From Pseudeuparius sepicola (Eukaryota; Arthropoda; Insecta; Coleoptera; Anthribidae), in the NCBI GenBank assembly GCA_963920635.1, contig OY987305.1:27552876-27616875 (forward strand): DNA of 64,000 nucleotides, in the 5' to 3' direction. The notes beneath the pieces were generated by a model, which saw nothing but the letters and a program-made list of their open reading frames with translations, was not told the DNA's origin and ran no database searches. The translations under genes were made by a program, and so were the position numbers. Positions 33,102 to 45,410 of this stretch are shown here, one piece after another (within the stretch, counting starts at the first letter, position 1; each line of letters opens with the position of its first letter).

Positions 33102-34294
33102 TACAGGGTGTAACTAAACTGATGGTCAAAAATGAAACCACGTATTCTTGGAGTCAAAATAAGGGCACTTCTTCATATATTTTTTTCTCCTACGGGCCAT
33201 AGTTTTTTTTATACAGAGCGTAGAAATTTAGAGAAAAATACACATATTTCTTAGTATCTCTAGAAGTATATGAGATATTTTCTTCAAACTTGGCGTGTCA
33301 CATGAGCGGATGGGCTGTCAAATTAAGGTTGATATGAAACTTCTGAGGCCCCCAGTTGCGGAGATACAGGGTCTTATTAAAATGAATTAGTTCAGAAAAA
33401 TATGAATACCCTCTATAATCGCATTTTTTAAGTTTGCTTTGAATGGTAAATTCAATGGTTAACAAAAAGTATCTCTTAGTATTTTTTCATATTCTCAGCC
33501 GTTTTTTAATTATTTTCAAAGAACGGCAATGCTGCAATAAAAAAGTCATTTTAAGAACAAATCTGACAATCTGTGGATGTCAATTAAACTTGGCATTATT
33601 TGAATCATTTGGCTGCCAACTTTGCACCTTAGTATCAATATTTTGAAAAATTATGTTTTCATTTGAAGAATTGACTGATATGCACTTTTGCTATGGACTT
33701 GCGAATGGCAATAATAAACATGCGGAAACACATAGTTGCGTGTATTGAAAGACGGCGGTCATTTCGAACATTTAATAATTTAATTTTCTAATAGCAATAC
33801 GTTTCTTTTATTATTGTTTTTGCTTTTGTATTTTGTTAAACAAAGTTTAATTGACATCCGCAGATTGCTAGATTTATTCTTAAAGTGACTATATTGTTCA
33901 TTACCGCGTTGCCGTTCTTTAAAAATAATTAAGAAACGGCTGCGAATATGAAAAAATACTAAGAGATACTTTTTGTTAACCATTCTATTCACCACTCAAA
34001 TCAAAATGCGATTATACAGGGTATTCATATTTTTCTGAACTAATTAATTTTACTAACACCCTGTATCTCCGCAACTGGGAGCCTCAGAAGCTTCATGTCA
34101 ACCTTAAGTTTGACGGCTCATCTGCTCATGTGACACGCCAAGTTTGAAGAAAATATCTCGTATACTTCTAGAAATACTAAGAAATATGTGTATTTTTCTC
34201 CAAACTTCTACGCTCTGTATAAAAAAAACTATGGCCCGTAGAAGAAAAAAATATATGAATACGTGGTTTCATTTTTGACCATCAGTTTAGTTAC
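33102..34294. mobile_element. Foldback element FB-E with mariner N-terminal remnant
   Basis: The left end TACAGGGTGTAACTAAACTG pairs with the right end (…CAGTTTAGTTACA near 34294). The arms pair over about 450 bp ('aatatctcatatacttctag' region, 'ccccagttgcggagatacag' versus its complement, 'ggttaacaaaaagtatctct' versus 'agagatactttttgttaacc'). The central region carries a mariner-like N-terminus. The element abuts the satellite array on the left and the 5' end of a LINE on the right. Confidence 0.9.
33653..33775 (+). pseudogene. Mariner-like transposase N-terminal remnant
   Basis: Translation from 33653 gives MFSFEELTDMHFCYGLANGN and a few more residues before a stop. 'F..EE..DMH..YG...GN' is the opening of the N-terminal helix-turn-helix of a Tc1/mariner group common in insects. 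The catalytic domain is absent. Confidence 0.45.
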
Positions 34295-34308
34295 AGGGGC
34301 AGACCTAC

Positions 34309-34581
34309 GGGTGTGACAATCCCGCGATCTCCAGTTGCCCAGGGAGGGGTCTAGCCGGTGACGGGGGTTTATCCTCGGGTGTGACAATCCCGCGACTCCC
34401 GGTTACACAGGGATGGATCTAGCCTGTGAGAGAGGCGGATCTTCGGGTGTAACGATCCCGTGTTTCCCAGTTAACGCAAGGAGGGGTTTGACCTGTGAGA
34501 GGGACGGATCCTCGGGTGTAACGATCCCACGTTATCTCAGTTGACCCGTGTAGGTAGCGGGTAAGAATACTCCTACCGTGG
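34309..34581 (+). repeat. 68-bp tandem units at the 5' end of a LINE
   Basis: Units start at 34309, 34377, 34445 and 34514 with 'gggtgt(g/a)ac(a/g)atcccgcg/tg', spacing 68, 68 and 69 bp; the last grades into 'ctcctaccgtggctccgcga' and 'gtcgtaaaaggcgaccgagg'. They are G+C-rich and sit immediately before the first open frame of the LINE. Such 5' monomer repeats serve as internal promoters in some non-LTR elements. The promoter role is inference. Confidence 0.75.
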
Positions 34582-36605
34582 CTCCGCGAGTCGTAAAAGG
34601 CGACCGAGGGCCATCACTCCCACGTTACGGGAGAAACCCATGGCTATGGAGATTTATACAGTTAATGATATAGGGCCGCTGCCTGGGGATCGCCAGGGCA
34701 TGTCTGGAGCCGGCGCTGGGCATGACAGCGAGCGGGACGTCGTCGTCGGTGACAAGGCGCTGATGAGGCCGGCCCCTGACCCACACACAGCTACAGCCCA
34801 ACAACACGAACATCAACAACAGGGGAGCCAAATGAGAACTAGGGTTCCACCCACCGAAAGTGCTGCGCGGGAACTTTAGCCAGCGTTCATTGAGGCGGGA
34901 TTACAATGACGACGCATGAAATGGACTGGGTCCAAGAATAAATCGATTATGCGTATTTTTTACAGGGCGACAAACTTAGGACAAGAAATGATCGGTTACC
35001 GACAACAACTGCGTGACGACTACTGCAGGGAGTTTCCACACTGCAAGTGTCTGAAAAAGAGTGTCAGATCAGTATCAAACTATTCTAAGAAATAACCGAA
35101 TCCCAGAAACGCGACTTAACGCTATTAAACGGGAAGTTGAGCTAGGTATCAATGGCGAGCACATAGACATAGACAACAACTGGGAAATTCAAGAGCCTGG
35201 ACCACAACAAGAAAACGAAACGGCAAAACAAACAACTGAGAATCGGGAATCGGTTAACAAAGAACACTTTGAAAGCCTAGATACACAGCTGAGAACGCCA
35301 GTATTGCGATACGAAGGCACATACCCACTGAGCAGACCACCGTTATCAAGATTGAATTCTTCCAGGAAACTTGCAATCTTGCTCAATCTTATGAACAGCA
35401 GAGTTTTACCTAACTATAGGTATGTTTTAGTGACACCAACATTAGAACCAATGCACATGTTAATCTACTGTGCCGCAACGGCAATCATCACTGTAATGAC
35501 ATGAGCAATTCAGAACCGATGTTGTCTCCACTGTCATCAAGAATTAACACAACTGGAAGGCACCACGTCCAGATCATCTCCAAAATTATTGGGGTGCACG
35601 CTCTATCCTCTGAAAATACCATTGTTTCTTACGCAGGGTGCAATGTACTTGCTACCAAAAGACCAAAGGAATACAGATAACCCTGCCAAGTACCGCCCAA
35701 TAACCTGCCTGCCTACGCTGTACAAAATAGTTACATCTTGCCTAACGGGGCGAATATATGCTCACTGCGAGCGGAACAACATCATGGCAATGCAACAGAA
35801 GGGCTGCGCGAAAAGCGCAATGGGATGCAAAGAGCAACTCATCATAGACTCTGTCATCTGCAACGAGGCTCATTCCAAGCAACGAAACCTCTACATGGCT
35901 TATGTGGACTTCAAAGAAGCATTTGATTCCGTACCTCACGAGTGGCTCACAGGTATCTTAAAGCTGTATAAAATAGATCATCATACAGTTTCCTTTTTAG
36001 AACACGTTATGACAACCTAGCGCACTAAGAACCACAAGCAGTAACATCGAGACTGACACAATCAACATCCGAAGAGGGATTTTCCAAGGAGATTCACTCA
36101 GTCCGCTGTGGTTCTGCATGGCAATGAAGCCCCTATCATATCGGTTGAACTGAACGCAATACGGCTTCGCTATCAAAAGCAGCAACGCAGAAGCGATCAA
36201 GTTAAATCACCTGTTATATATGGATGATTTCAAACTTATGGCCGCAACCAAGAACCAACTAACGCAAATGCTTAAAATTGTAGAGGAGTTCTCCAGGGAC
36301 ATCGGAATGCAGTTTGGACTGGACGAGTGCCGCACCCCTAACATCGTCGGGGGAAGACGACAAGGCGCACACGAGATGCAGAACGGCCAGGAGATCAAAG
36401 CAATGAGCAAGGGAGATACATACAAGTATCTCTGGATGGAACAAGCCCAAAGGATAGACCATCGAACAATGAAGACCGATTTAACGAATGAATTCTTCAA
36501 GACAGTAAGACAAGTAGTGCGAACTGATCTTAATAGCAGGAATTTGTTTTAAGGCCCTAAACACGTATGCGTGCTCCGTCCTCAGTTATTCGTTCCGAAT
36601 AGTGA
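34582..36605 (+). pseudogene. R2/R4/Dong-like non-LTR retrotransposon, broken
   Basis: The order on the plus strand is: an N-terminal frame from 34640; WTGSKNKSIMRIFYRATNLG near 34.93 kb; a conserved pre-RT segment at 35061-35504 (ILRNNRIPETRLNAIKRE, LRYEGTYPLSRPPLSRL); then reverse transcriptase. RT motifs are AKYRPITCLPTLYKIV, QKGCAKSAMGCKEQLIIDSV, YVDFKEAFDSVPHEW (first catalytic Asp), IFQGDSLSPLWFC, and LLYMDDFKL (YMDD box, 36.22 kb). The thumb follows (GDTYKYLWMEQAQRIDHRTM). The homology stops at 36605 after 'NTYACSVL', so the C-terminal zinc finger and any restriction-like endonuclease are absent. There are several frameshifts and stops. Motif style suggests the R4/Dong branch; that is inference. 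Confidence 0.75.
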
Positions 36606-36639
36606 ATTGGACCAACACGGAAAAAAGTTAGGTATGTTG

Positions 36640-37510
36640 AAAAATTGTTTTTTTTTAATATGAACTTGAAACTGCATTTTGGGCTTACCTTTCAATTGTA
36701 AACAACTTTTCGTAATACATATTTTCACTAAAATTAAAAATAAGGGTACTTTACTCTTGAGCCTTTTTCATATTTTCGAACATCCCCTGTATAAGAAATG
36801 AGATATTCAACTTCTGAAAACTGCGTTTTGAGTTTCCGGAAATGCAAAAACTTCTATTAAGAATAAAATTTCCTGATAAATTTAAACTAAAAAAAATCCC
36901 ATTGGTGCGTACTTTCTGCCGGTCACTGTATATTCATTTCCTGTAACTTCTTCCAGAGATAATTTTGGGTTATTACGATTTTGCTGAAGGCATAACTGCA
37001 AATATCTCTTCTTTTCCTCCCTAGTTGGTTCATTTGTCTCATTGCGAATTTCTTTATAATATTCCCAACGAATTTTGAGACGTGTATTATTGAACTTATT
37101 AAATGCTTTTCTCTTTAGTTTCATCATTTTCTTGAGAGTATCGGTAAATCAGGAATTATTAGGCTTCCTTAATGTAACCTCGTGTATGAGTGAGAGCATA
37201 TTAAAGAAATGTAGAAGTAGCATTGTATTTAAATGGTTACCGTTTTCATCGACATCACGCAAATTCATTTAGAAGATCCTTATCAATATTTTTCAGATTC
37301 CGCATTTGTATTCTTTCGTGGTCTTTCTTCGCTTGGCTAACGTACAAAAGACAAGTATGTACATGATCTGAAATTTGTGGTCCGAAGTCCATAGTGCCAT
37401 GTATAAAGTTATCAGTTATGTTTGAAGTAATCCAAATATGATCTATTAGTGAGAAATTTCTACCATTATCGATTCTTGTTGGGACAAAAGTAATGACAAA
37501 TCAGACTATC
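36640..37510 (-). pseudogene. CR1/jockey-like LINE fragment (endonuclease end and RT linker)
   Basis: On the minus strand about 37500-37270 reads FVPTRIDNGRNFSLIDHIWI, TMDFGPQISDHVHTCLLYVS (the terminal endonuclease 'LIDHI...ISDH' motif) and KDHERIQMRNLKNIDK. Positions 37127-36882 continue MKLKRKAFNKFNNTRLKIRW, RREEKKRY-type linker sequence before the reverse transcriptase. Frames change between the two blocks. RT itself is missing. It may be the same family as the fragments at 12.8-13.8 kb. Confidence 0.6.
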
Positions 37511-38140
37511 GCATTAAATTAAAGAAATTAAATAAACTTTGCTTCACGCACGACAAATTTTTTAAGCTTCAAAAATGGCTTGCTTTCAATATTGTGACGA
37601 AAAATACCTCTAAAGTGATTGTATCAAATTTTGCTGAGCTAAGAAAATGTATATAAACTAAGTTACTTTACAATAAAGGATCTTATGTAGGACAGGTAGA
37701 ATAATAATATTATAATAATAATAATATATTCACAATACAATATAACGTACTTTTTACTTCAAAATTTTATTTTTTTTACAAAATTACTTGTTCCTTACAT
37801 TCGGTCTTATTTTCGGGTATTAAAGAATTTGCAAAAGGAAATTTATAACGTTTGATTTATTTTCCGTTCTGATGTTCCTTTCCATGTAAGGTAGATTTTT
37901 TTAGGTGCGGTGGGCTTCCTTGTAGCCTTTTTTAAGAAAGGAAAACCAGAACCCAGGCGAAACGGATTGCTCAGGCGTCAGTTTTTTAGAGCTGTATGCT
38001 CCGCTGTTATACCCAAGATAGCTTTCGTCAGATAAAATTAATTCCAGAGTGCAATAGTGGTGTGTTTGAGGGAGAATAGTAAAATTAAACAGTGATTCAA
38101 GACATCGTATATTCAGTACACAAAGTTATGCAATAACTTT
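37511..38140. other. No gene recognised
   Basis: AT-rich, with an (AAT)n-like patch at 37700-37730. No coding or element structure visible. Confidence 0.4.
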
Positions 38141-39139
38141 ATACAGAGTGTTTCTAAATTATGGTGACAACGTAATATGACAGGTAGAAAATGTCATTTT
38201 GAACAAAAAGTTTCCTATAAACGAAAATGCATAATAAAAAAGTTACAGGGTGATAAAGGTATAGTTTAAAAAACATATTTTTCGCAAAAACTTCCACAGA
38301 AGTTATGCAATTTAAATGAAAGTTGGTGAAGTCCATTAGTCGCTGACGTGCAACAATTTCGTGTAAAAACCATTTATTTCCATCGCCCAGAGGCGGAGGG
38401 TCGGGGTAGCTCAATATGTTGTATACTTATAACTTTTTTGAGGTTATCTTTTTGGTCTTGCAGGTTCATCATTTTAGTGCATCTTTTCATTTTGCAACAA
38501 AAGTGTTCTCTTGTTCCATTAGGATAAAATCAACCGTTTGCGTTGAAATTGGCAAAATGTGCCCCAAAACACCTGTTGACTCCAAAGTTCGAAAAACAAA
38601 ATTATCACCTACCTCATTTAAATGTTACAGATGAATTGTACGTTCAAAACTAAGAAAAAAATGCCTAATAGGCATTCAGTGAAACATAACTGCTTTTCTT
38701 GAAATAGGGTGTCAAAATTTTGTCGAGCTCAATCCGTTCCATTTTGAAAGCGAACAATTTTTGGTACATTGTTCATAGGGAATTTTTTGTCACTTTAAAT
38801 GGTAAAATTATTCTGTGAAGTTTGAAAGCGGTAGCTGAAAATTTTATTTTTCGAACTTTGGAGTCAACAGGTGTTTTGGGGCACATTTTGTCAATTTCAA
38901 CTCAAACGGTTGATTTTATCGTAATGGAGCAAGAGTACACTTTTGTTGCAAAATGAAAATATGCACTAAAATGATGAACCTGCAAGACCAAAAAGATAAC
39001 CCCAAAAAAGTTATGAGTATAAAACCCATTGCGCTACCCCGCCCCTCGGCCTCTGGGCGATAGGAATAAATTGTTTCTCCACGAAATTGTTGCACTTCAG
39101 CCACTAAGGAACTGCACCAAATATGTTTTTCAAACTGTA

Positions 39140-41018
39140 CAGGGTCATCACTCGAAAATGGACACCCCCCTTAACTTTTTTATTTTTGGAGTTAGAAAAA
39201 AATGTTAAATACAAAAGTTGTAAGGAATCAAATGAGTTTTTTGATGAGCATAGTTAGAAATATACAACCGTTTATAAGCTACGCCACTTTAAATTTCGAA
39301 TTTTACGAAAAACCGCATTGCAGCTGCCATGGAAAGTACGCCACAAAATAAAACAAACGAGTTACTAAAGGCAAAAAAGATACAGCAAAAATTAAACACC
39401 AATACCTATAATTTACATCTTACAAATATATTTCAAAATGTCCGCCAATATGTTCGACACAAGCTGCATATCTTTTTTTTTAATTTTTTAACGAGTTTTC
39501 GATTATGTGTGGATTAACTGTATTTAAATATGTAATTGATTCCCTAATGTTAGTTTTTATTTCTTCTATATTATGTCTTGACTATAGCATTCTGTCTTTA
39601 AAATCCCCCAAAGGAACGTATCTAAGGGAGTTAGATCGGGGCTATTAGCAGGCCATGATATAGTCCCTCCTCTGCCGATCCACTCAGGGTATCTCTCATT
39701 TAAAAAGTTTCTCACACAGGCTCGATAGTGTGGTGGCGCACCATCTTGCTGCCATATAATTTGTCGCCGTTCATTAAGGGGAAGTTCGTCTAAAAGGTCT
39801 TCGATTTCGTTTATAAGAAGTGAATAATAAAATTCTCCGTTTAAAGCGTCATCGAAAAAAATTGGACCAATAACACGATTTTTTAAAATGCCTCACCACA
39901 CGTGCACAGATTTTCTACCTACAAAAATACACTATTATGAAACATCTTAAGTTGAAGAAATTTAATGACTTGATATTTACCCGGCAACTTTATTTCCCTT
40001 TTTTCATGTGGATTTCCCAGTGACCAATACCTAGTATTATGTCTATTAAACATCCCAGGCTGTTGAAAAAGTTTATTCATCCGTCAATAAAATGTTATCG
40101 AAAAAATTTGGATCCGCCCTCAACCTATTTGTCATATACACTGCGAAATTCAGCCTATTTTCAATTTGAACAGGGCTAAGAGCTTGAACAGGCCTAATCT
40201 TATATGGAAAAAATTTATTTTTCTTTAAGATTTTTTGAATTAAGCCATAAAAAATTTGGAAATGTTCCACTGCTTTCCCAATTGAAGCTTGGGATTTTCT
40301 TCAAAAAATAGTAGAATATCTAAGTTTCTGTTCTGAAAATTGGAAACTTTTTTTGTTTTTTAAGGAACCGGTTTCCCGCAACTTAATATCTAATCTAGAA
40401 AATGAATTTTTTGAAGGTATTATCCTTTCTGGATATCGAGTGGCATACTCTCGACGGGCTAAAATATGGTAGGTTTAGAGCATAACAGGAATCATAATTG
40501 ATCACTTACATCGGAGGGCGTTTCTATTGCACTCTAAATATATTGACAATATTGCATATCGTTCTTGCTGTGAAAAATGCATATTTTATTATACCCCTAG
40601 ACAATCAAAAAGACCTATCAAAAAATATAACCACCAGCCAACATTCTATGACAGTTCTCACCAACTTCGTTTGTTTTATTTTGTGGCGTACTTTACATGG
40701 CAGCTGCAATGCGGTTTTTCGTAAAATTCGAAATTTAAAGTGGCGTAGCTTATAAACGGTTGGAGTAAACATATGACATATATATATCGTTGTAATCGGG
40801 ATGAAACGTAGATTTAGAAAAACTTATAAAATATAGGGTGTTCCATTTTAAAAAAATGCAAGTTTGGTTTGCCCCGCTTTTATAGAACACCCTGTATATT
40901 TCTAACTATGCAGATAAAAAAAATTCATTTGATTCCTTACAACTTCTGTATTTAACATTTTTTTCTAACTCCAAAAATAAAAAAGTTAAGGGGTGTCCAT
41001 TTTCGAGTGATGACCCTG
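39140..41018. mobile_element. Mariner-like transposon with long arms, inserted at TA inside FB-F
   Basis: The ends are CAGGGTCATCACTCGAAAAT at 39140 and its complement ending at 41018, each bounded by TA (39138-39139, 41019-41020). Removing the element restores the FB-F arm: 'gtttttcaaactg' + 'tacctttatcaccctg' matches the complement of the left arm. Inverted arms extend about 200 bp on the left and about 370 bp on the right. The right arm carries an extra block of about 115 bp (about 40770-40890) that itself begins and ends with 'acaccctgta'/'tagggtgttcc' words, a further small insertion. A broken transposase lies inside. Confidence 0.85.
39480..40290 (-). pseudogene. Tc1/mariner transposase, intron-containing, nonsense-mutated
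   Basis: The minus strand reads from about 40290: ASIGKAVEHFQIF, KKNKFFPYKIRPVQALSP, NRLRADPNFFDNILLTDE (first catalytic Asp), then GMFNRHNTRYWSLGNPHEKR. A 62-bp GT-AG intron (39919-39980) joins KLP to GRKSVHVW. A TGA at 39893-39895 replaces the Cys usually seen in 'VWCGI'. Then GILKNRVIGPIFFDDALNGE, RRQIIWQQDGAPPHYRACVR (second Asp), WIGRGGTISWPANSPDLTPL and a degraded tail. This is a DDE_3 type transposase. The N-terminal helix-turn-helix is missing or too decayed to see. Confidence 0.75.
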
Positions 41019-41146
41019 TACCTTTATCACCCTGTAACTTTTTTATTGTGCATTTTCGGACCCATGCTTATAGGAAACTTTTTGTTCAAAATGACATTTT
41101 CTACCTGTCGTATTACTTTGGCACCATAATTTAGAAACACCCTGAA

Positions 41147-42814
41147 TAATGACTACTCTCGGCGAGTCGCGATGGGGGGCAATTTAAATGGATTTTCATA
41201 ATAATATGTATATTGCAGTATATAGGTGAACAATTATTATTGAAATAAGCACGTATACAAAAGTTTCTCTTTCATAACAAATTTATATGTGCGAATAGAA
41301 AAAAGAAACCCCAAAATATAAATATGTTATATAAAATAAACACAGATAAATATACAAACCCATATTAAACAAACATGTCAGGGATTATATTGTGTCTTTC
41401 TTATCAATTAATCTATGTACTTCTTTTGTAGGTATATGTTGGAGCCAGGTCTTTAGCTGTTCCTTGAAGATTTGAACACAAAATTTAAGAAAATAATTTA
41501 AAAAATGAACTAAAGTGAACGTTGTTGTAAGGTCATGAAAATTGTTTGTACCTATGCGGATAACGAATTGAAGATATTTCGAAAAATAAGTGTTTGAAGT
41601 GTTTTGTTCAATGTCACAGCTGATAGTGAGGTACTGGAAGTCACATGACCGCTTTTGAATTCGTTATATTTTATCCTTGTACAAGCAAGAACTATTGGTA
41701 AAGCCAAATTTTAAATAATTCGGAAACAATTTTCTTCCCTTATGATGCAGACGTTCTTTGTCATTTTGCAGACGTTCTTTGTCACACAATTTATGTAGGT
41801 ACCTATATCCAAAATGCTTATGCTTACATAATAAAATTTTAAATTGTTAATATCATTTTCTTTTGAAAAATGCACATTTTGAAATTAACATAAGCCCATT
41901 TCTAGTATTTTATGTTTAGTTGTCATTTTTGAAAAATGGCGAAACTCACGTGGCGAAGTTTGAGTGGGTAGGTAATATTTTATCGTTTTTAAAGCAAAAG
42001 GTATCCCCGAAGTTAAATGTCTTAATAAATCATTAATAAAAAAATTTAGTTTATGTTGCTAAATTATTGGAGGACACTGTGTTATGGGTTAATTTGTATC
42101 CTCTCAGCTTGTGATTTAAGAATATGCCGATATAAAATTTGTACAATACTGCGGCAGTACATCATTTGCAAAATTGGGTATCGGAATCAGTATAATGATG
42201 ATTAAATTGAAACTGCATAATCTAATTAGAACGTGTCACCAGATTTTCGAAATCGATCTTCCCAACTACCTAGATAATGTCACTTATTGTCTCGATAATA
42301 ACTGTCGCCTGTTCTTCTTAACCTTAATAAAGTGCCAAATCAAGATTCGTGCGTCCAGCAGGGTCGAGGTGAGGGTAATCACTTTAGTTTATTAAGTTTG
42401 CGCGTCCCTGCTCCGTTCAAGACAATAATAACCCTTCCAGCTGTCACGTGTCACCGTCGGAATGCTAGTGAAGTCTCCGCCTCGGCCCGTCAAGTGTCGA
42501 CTTGGACAATCTAGAATGCGATAAATGGCACCGTGACGAAACGATTAGATTTCACATTTTTTCAGCTCTGAAACATTTACTTATGAAGTAGGAAATTGCA
42601 TTTGGTCCTTGTCAGGTGAATTTTTATAATGTCTACAAGTTTAAGGAAATGTTGCACGTCGTACTTTCGGGCAATATTTTACACCTACCGCATGTGCCTC
42701 ATTGCCTTCATTTTTTATAATACGTCAATCATTTTTGTTTCCATGCGAAAATAGATTTGGTATCAATTAAATTTTTTTACTGTGTAAACTTTTTGCAATA
42801 TAAATTAATATAAA
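41147..42814. other. No gene recognised
   Basis: AT-rich. A somewhat GC-richer patch at 42330-42530 carries two overlapping frames of 60-73 codons without family features. It may be single-copy host sequence, but I see no exon structure. Confidence 0.35.
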
Positions 42815-44949
42815 GATAAAAAAATATATTTTCTGGGGATCAACCCTGCTTGATTACAAATCAGTTGACATAATTCTAGTTTTGAAAAGTCACGTGCAGG
42901 GTGTCCCAATGAAGATGTTACGAACGATTATCTCGGTAATTTTTAAGATAAATTGATGGTTCAAAAACTAGACTTATGTAGGTTTTTTTCAAGGAATTGA
43001 ATGCCGCCAAGAGTAAAACAATTGAACGTCAAACAAAAAAGGTATGGCAAAATAGCCGATTTTTTTAAATAAACCAACATGGCGATTTTGTTGCATTTAT
43101 GTATTAGACTGGTAAAGTGGATAAAAAAATATATTTTCTGGGGATCAACCCTGCTTGATTACAAATCAGTTGACATAATTCTAGTTTTGAAAAGTCACGT
43201 GCAGGGTGTCCCAATGAAGATGTTACGAACGATTATCTCGGTAATTTTTAAGATAAATTGATGGTTCAAAAACTAGACTTATGTAGGTTTTTTTCAAGGA
43301 ATTGAATGCCGCCAAGAGTAAAACAATTGAACGTCAAACAAAAAAGGTATGGCAAAATAGCCGATTTTTTTAAATAAACCAACATGGCGATTTTGTTGCA
43401 TTTATGTATTAGACTGGTAAAGTGGATAAAAAAATATATTTTCTGGGGATCAACCCTGCTTGATTACAAATCAGTTGACATAATTCTAGTTTTGAAAAGT
43501 CACGTGCAGGGTGTCCCAATGAAGATGTTACGAACGATTATCTCGGTAATTTTTAAGATAAATTGATGGTTCAAAAACTAGACTTATGTAGGTTTTTTTC
43601 AAGGAATTGAATGCCGCCAAGAGTAAAACAATTGAACGTCAAACAAAAAAGGTATGGCAAAATAGCCGATTTTTCTAAATAAACCAACATGGCGATTTTG
43701 TTGCATTTATGTATTAGACTGGTAAAGTGGATAAAAAAATATATTTTCTGGGGATCAACCCTGCTTGATTACAAATCAGTTGACATAATTCTAGTTTTGA
43801 AAAGTCACGTGCAGGGTGTCCCAATGAAGATGTTACGAACGATTATCTCGGTAATTTTTAAGATAAATTGATGGTTCAAAAACTAGACTTATGTAGGTTT
43901 TTTTCAAGGAATTGAATGCCGCCAAGAGTAAAACAATTGAACGTCAAACAAAAAAGGTATGGCAAAATAGCCGATTTTTTTAAATAAACCAACATGGCGA
44001 TTTTGTTGCATTTATGTATTAGACTGGTAAAGTGGATAAAAAAATATATTTTCTGGGGATCAACCCTGCTTGATTACAAATCAGTTGACATAATTCTAGT
44101 TTTGAAAAGTCACGTGCAGGGTGTCCCAATGAAGATGTTACGAACGATTATCTCGGTAATTTTTAAGATAAATTGATGGTTCAAAAACTAGACTTATGTA
44201 GGTTTTTTTCAAGGAATTGAATGCCGCCAAGAGTAAAACAATTGAACGTCAAACAAAAAAGGTATGGCAAAATAGCCGATTTTTTTAAATAAACCAACAT
44301 GGCGATTTTGTTGCATTTATGTATTAGACTGGTAAAGTGGATAAAAAAATATATTTTCTGGGGATCAACCCTGCTTGATTACAAATCAGTTGACATAATT
44401 CTAGTTTTGAAAAGTCACGTGCAGGGTGTCCCAATGAAGATGTTACGAACGATTATCTCGGTAATTTTTAAGATAAATTGATGGTTCAAAAACTAGACTT
44501 ATGTAGGTTTTTTTCAAGGAATTGAATGCCGCCAAGAGTAAAACAATTGAACGTCAAACAAAAAAGGTATGGCAAAATAGCCGATTTTTTTAAATAAACC
44601 AACATGGCGATTTTGTTGCATTTATGTATTAGACTGGTAAAGTGGATAAAAAAATATATTTTCTGGGGATCAACCCTGCTTGATTACAAATCAGTTGACA
44701 TAATTCTAGTTTTGAAAAGTCACGTGCAGGGTGTCCCAATGAAGATGTTACGAACGATTATCTCGGTAATTTTTAAGATAAATTGATGGTTCAAAAACTA
44801 GACTTATGTAGGTTTTTTTCAAGGAATTGAATGCCGCCAAGAGTAAAACAATTGAACGTCAAACAAAAAAGGTATGGCAAAATAGCCGATTTTTTTAAAT
44901 AAACCAACATGGCGATTTTGTTGCATTTATGTATTAGACTGGTAAAGTG
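42815..44949 (+). repeat. Seven near-identical 305-bp tandem units
   Basis: Units start at 42815, 43120, 43425, 43730, 44035, 44340 and 44645, exactly 305 bp apart. By eye the only clear variant is one T to C at about 43675. Each unit includes 'gcagggtgtcccaatgaaga' and 'gattatctcggtaatttt', the inner words of a foldback arm. A diverged eighth unit follows (44950-45150), and an inverted copy lies at 45.2-45.4 kb. Six units hold an identical 60-codon open frame; since 305 is not a multiple of three this is not a protein repeat. Confidence 0.97.
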
Positions 44950-45410
44950 GATAAAAAAAATCCTCATCGCACACTTGAATATCACTTCCGATTTAGCCAG
45001 AAGTGGCATTTTTATGTTCCAACTAAGACGTCACGAGCCATTATCTCGGTGATTTTCAAGTTAAATTGTGGGTTGAAACACCAGACTTGTATATTTTTAT
45101 CCAAGGAATTGAATGCCAAATACCCGATTTAGGAAAATTAAGATGGGGATTTAGTTGCATTTTTTATTATACCAGTAAATGAAAATCTGCACCACAACAA
45201 AACTTCCATGTTGATTTAAAAAAAAAACTTGGTTATTTTGCCATAACTTTTTTGTTTGTAGGTTAATTTTTTTTCTTGTTGGTATTAAATTCCTTGGAAA
45301 AACTAGACAAGTCTAGTTTTTGAGCCGTCAATTTATCTCAAAAATTACCCAGAGAATTGCTCGTAACCTCTTAATTGGGACACCCTTGAAATTTTGAAAA
45401 AAATAATTTT
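44950..45410. mobile_element. Diverged direct unit and inverted arm next to the 305-bp array
   Basis: Positions 44975-45150 repeat the unit with about 25-30% differences ('gagccattatctcggtgatt', 'ccaaggaattgaatgcc'). Positions about 45215-45395 carry it in reverse complement ('aaattccttggaaaaactag', 'caatttatctcaaaaattac', 'ttaattgggacacccttg'). Together they form a foldback whose left arm has been amplified seven-fold. Confidence 0.7.

Larger units (their letters stand above)
38141..41146. mobile_element. Nested foldback element FB-F (outer shell)
   Basis: The outer arms are 38141-38415 and 39015-39139 plus 41021-41146. 'gtttctaaattatggtgac' and 'cctataaacgaaaatgcat' on the left pair with 'gcaccataatttagaaacac' and 'ttgtgcattttcgg' on the right; 'ggcggagggtcggggtagc' pairs with 'gctaccccgcccctcggcc'. 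Its centre contains an inner segment of FB-A (38430-39013, 'cttttttgaggttatctttt' to its complement). Its right arm is split by a mariner at 39140-41018. Confidence 0.85.

Noticed and set aside
33443..33995. Frames of 67 and 71 codons with the same opening on opposite strands
   Set aside because: They are the two arms of foldback FB-E read outward; mirror copies of one non-coding sequence.
43079..44786. Six identical 60-codon open frames in the 305-bp array as a gene family
   Set aside because: The unit length is not a multiple of three, the frames are carried by near-identical satellite units, and the same sequence is a foldback arm. No coding signature.
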